26,089 nt of DNA from a virus. The position numbers and the translations under genes were made by a program. The notes beneath the pieces are model-generated. The model was not told where the DNA came from. It did not search any database and saw only the letters and a program-made list of their open reading frames with translations. Shown here piece after piece: positions 26,071-26,089 of this stretch; positions within the stretch are counted from its first letter, which is position 1, and each line of letters opens with the position of its first letter. The stretch spans positions 1 to 26,089 of the IMG/VR virus record IMGVR_UViG_3300020183_000405. One strand, given 5' to 3'.

Positions 26071-26089
26071 ATGGCAAGTTTTTTAGAGT
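26071..26089 (+). CDS. Start of a further gene (partial, six codons visible)
   Basis: ATG 26071 with GAGG at 26060-26063 begins MASFLE and runs off the right edge. An alternative ATG at 26058 in another frame lacks an equally good ribosome site. Nothing can be said about function. Confidence 0.5.

Overview
The window is a compact block of tail and baseplate genes from a T4-like contractile-tailed phage (myovirus). Products related to T4 gp48, gp53, gp27, gp5, gp25, gp6, gp7 and gp8 lie in order on the plus strand. Two very large structural proteins and a collagen-like fibre with a self-cleaving C-terminal chaperone follow. The AT-rich DNA, the loose similarity to coliphage T4, and the large, Asn/Thr/Ser/Ala-rich beta proteins resemble the marine T4-like phages of cyanobacteria and Pelagibacter. 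The host cannot be fixed from this sequence.

Layout. Positions 1-187 (minus strand) hold the 5' part of a gp4-type head-completion gene, divergent from everything else. From 210 to 25973 the genes are all on the plus strand and almost touch. Five junctions are TAATG (1-nt overlap), one is TAAATG, and two are 8-nt ATGGCTRA overlaps, which suggests one translationally coupled operon. Tube cap gp48 (210) and wedge gp53 (1583) come first, then hub gp27-like (2256) and spike gp5-like (3611). Next are a small ORF (5208) and an unrecognised 676-aa structural protein (about 5456). The wedge genes gp25 (7507), gp6 (7899), a rearranged gp7 (9968) and an enlarged gp8 (13454) follow. Then come a DUF4815-type protein (15096), a 968-aa tail protein (19074), a small coiled-coil protein (21984), the S74 fibre (22189) and a 206-aa possible fibre protein (25353). 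The last 116 bases hold a T4-type late promoter motif and the start of another gene. No gap exceeds about 70 bases. I saw no tRNA, IS element, CRISPR array or convincing terminator.

How the genes work together: gp27-like and gp5-like form the central hub and spike. gp25, gp6, gp7-like, gp8-like and gp53 build the six wedges. gp48 caps the hub and starts the tail tube. The proteins encoded from 15096 to 25973 probably form the baseplate periphery and host-recognition fibres.

The most interesting signal is modular. Three kinds of short beta module recur in otherwise unrelated proteins (the 676-aa protein, gp6, gp7-like, gp8-like, the DUF4815 protein and the 968-aa protein), largely accounting for their extra length over T4. 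In the gp7-like protein the segments matching the T4 gp7 C-terminal region form the N-terminus and a late core block, with about 800 residues of beta material between them. I found no defence or other non-structural system.
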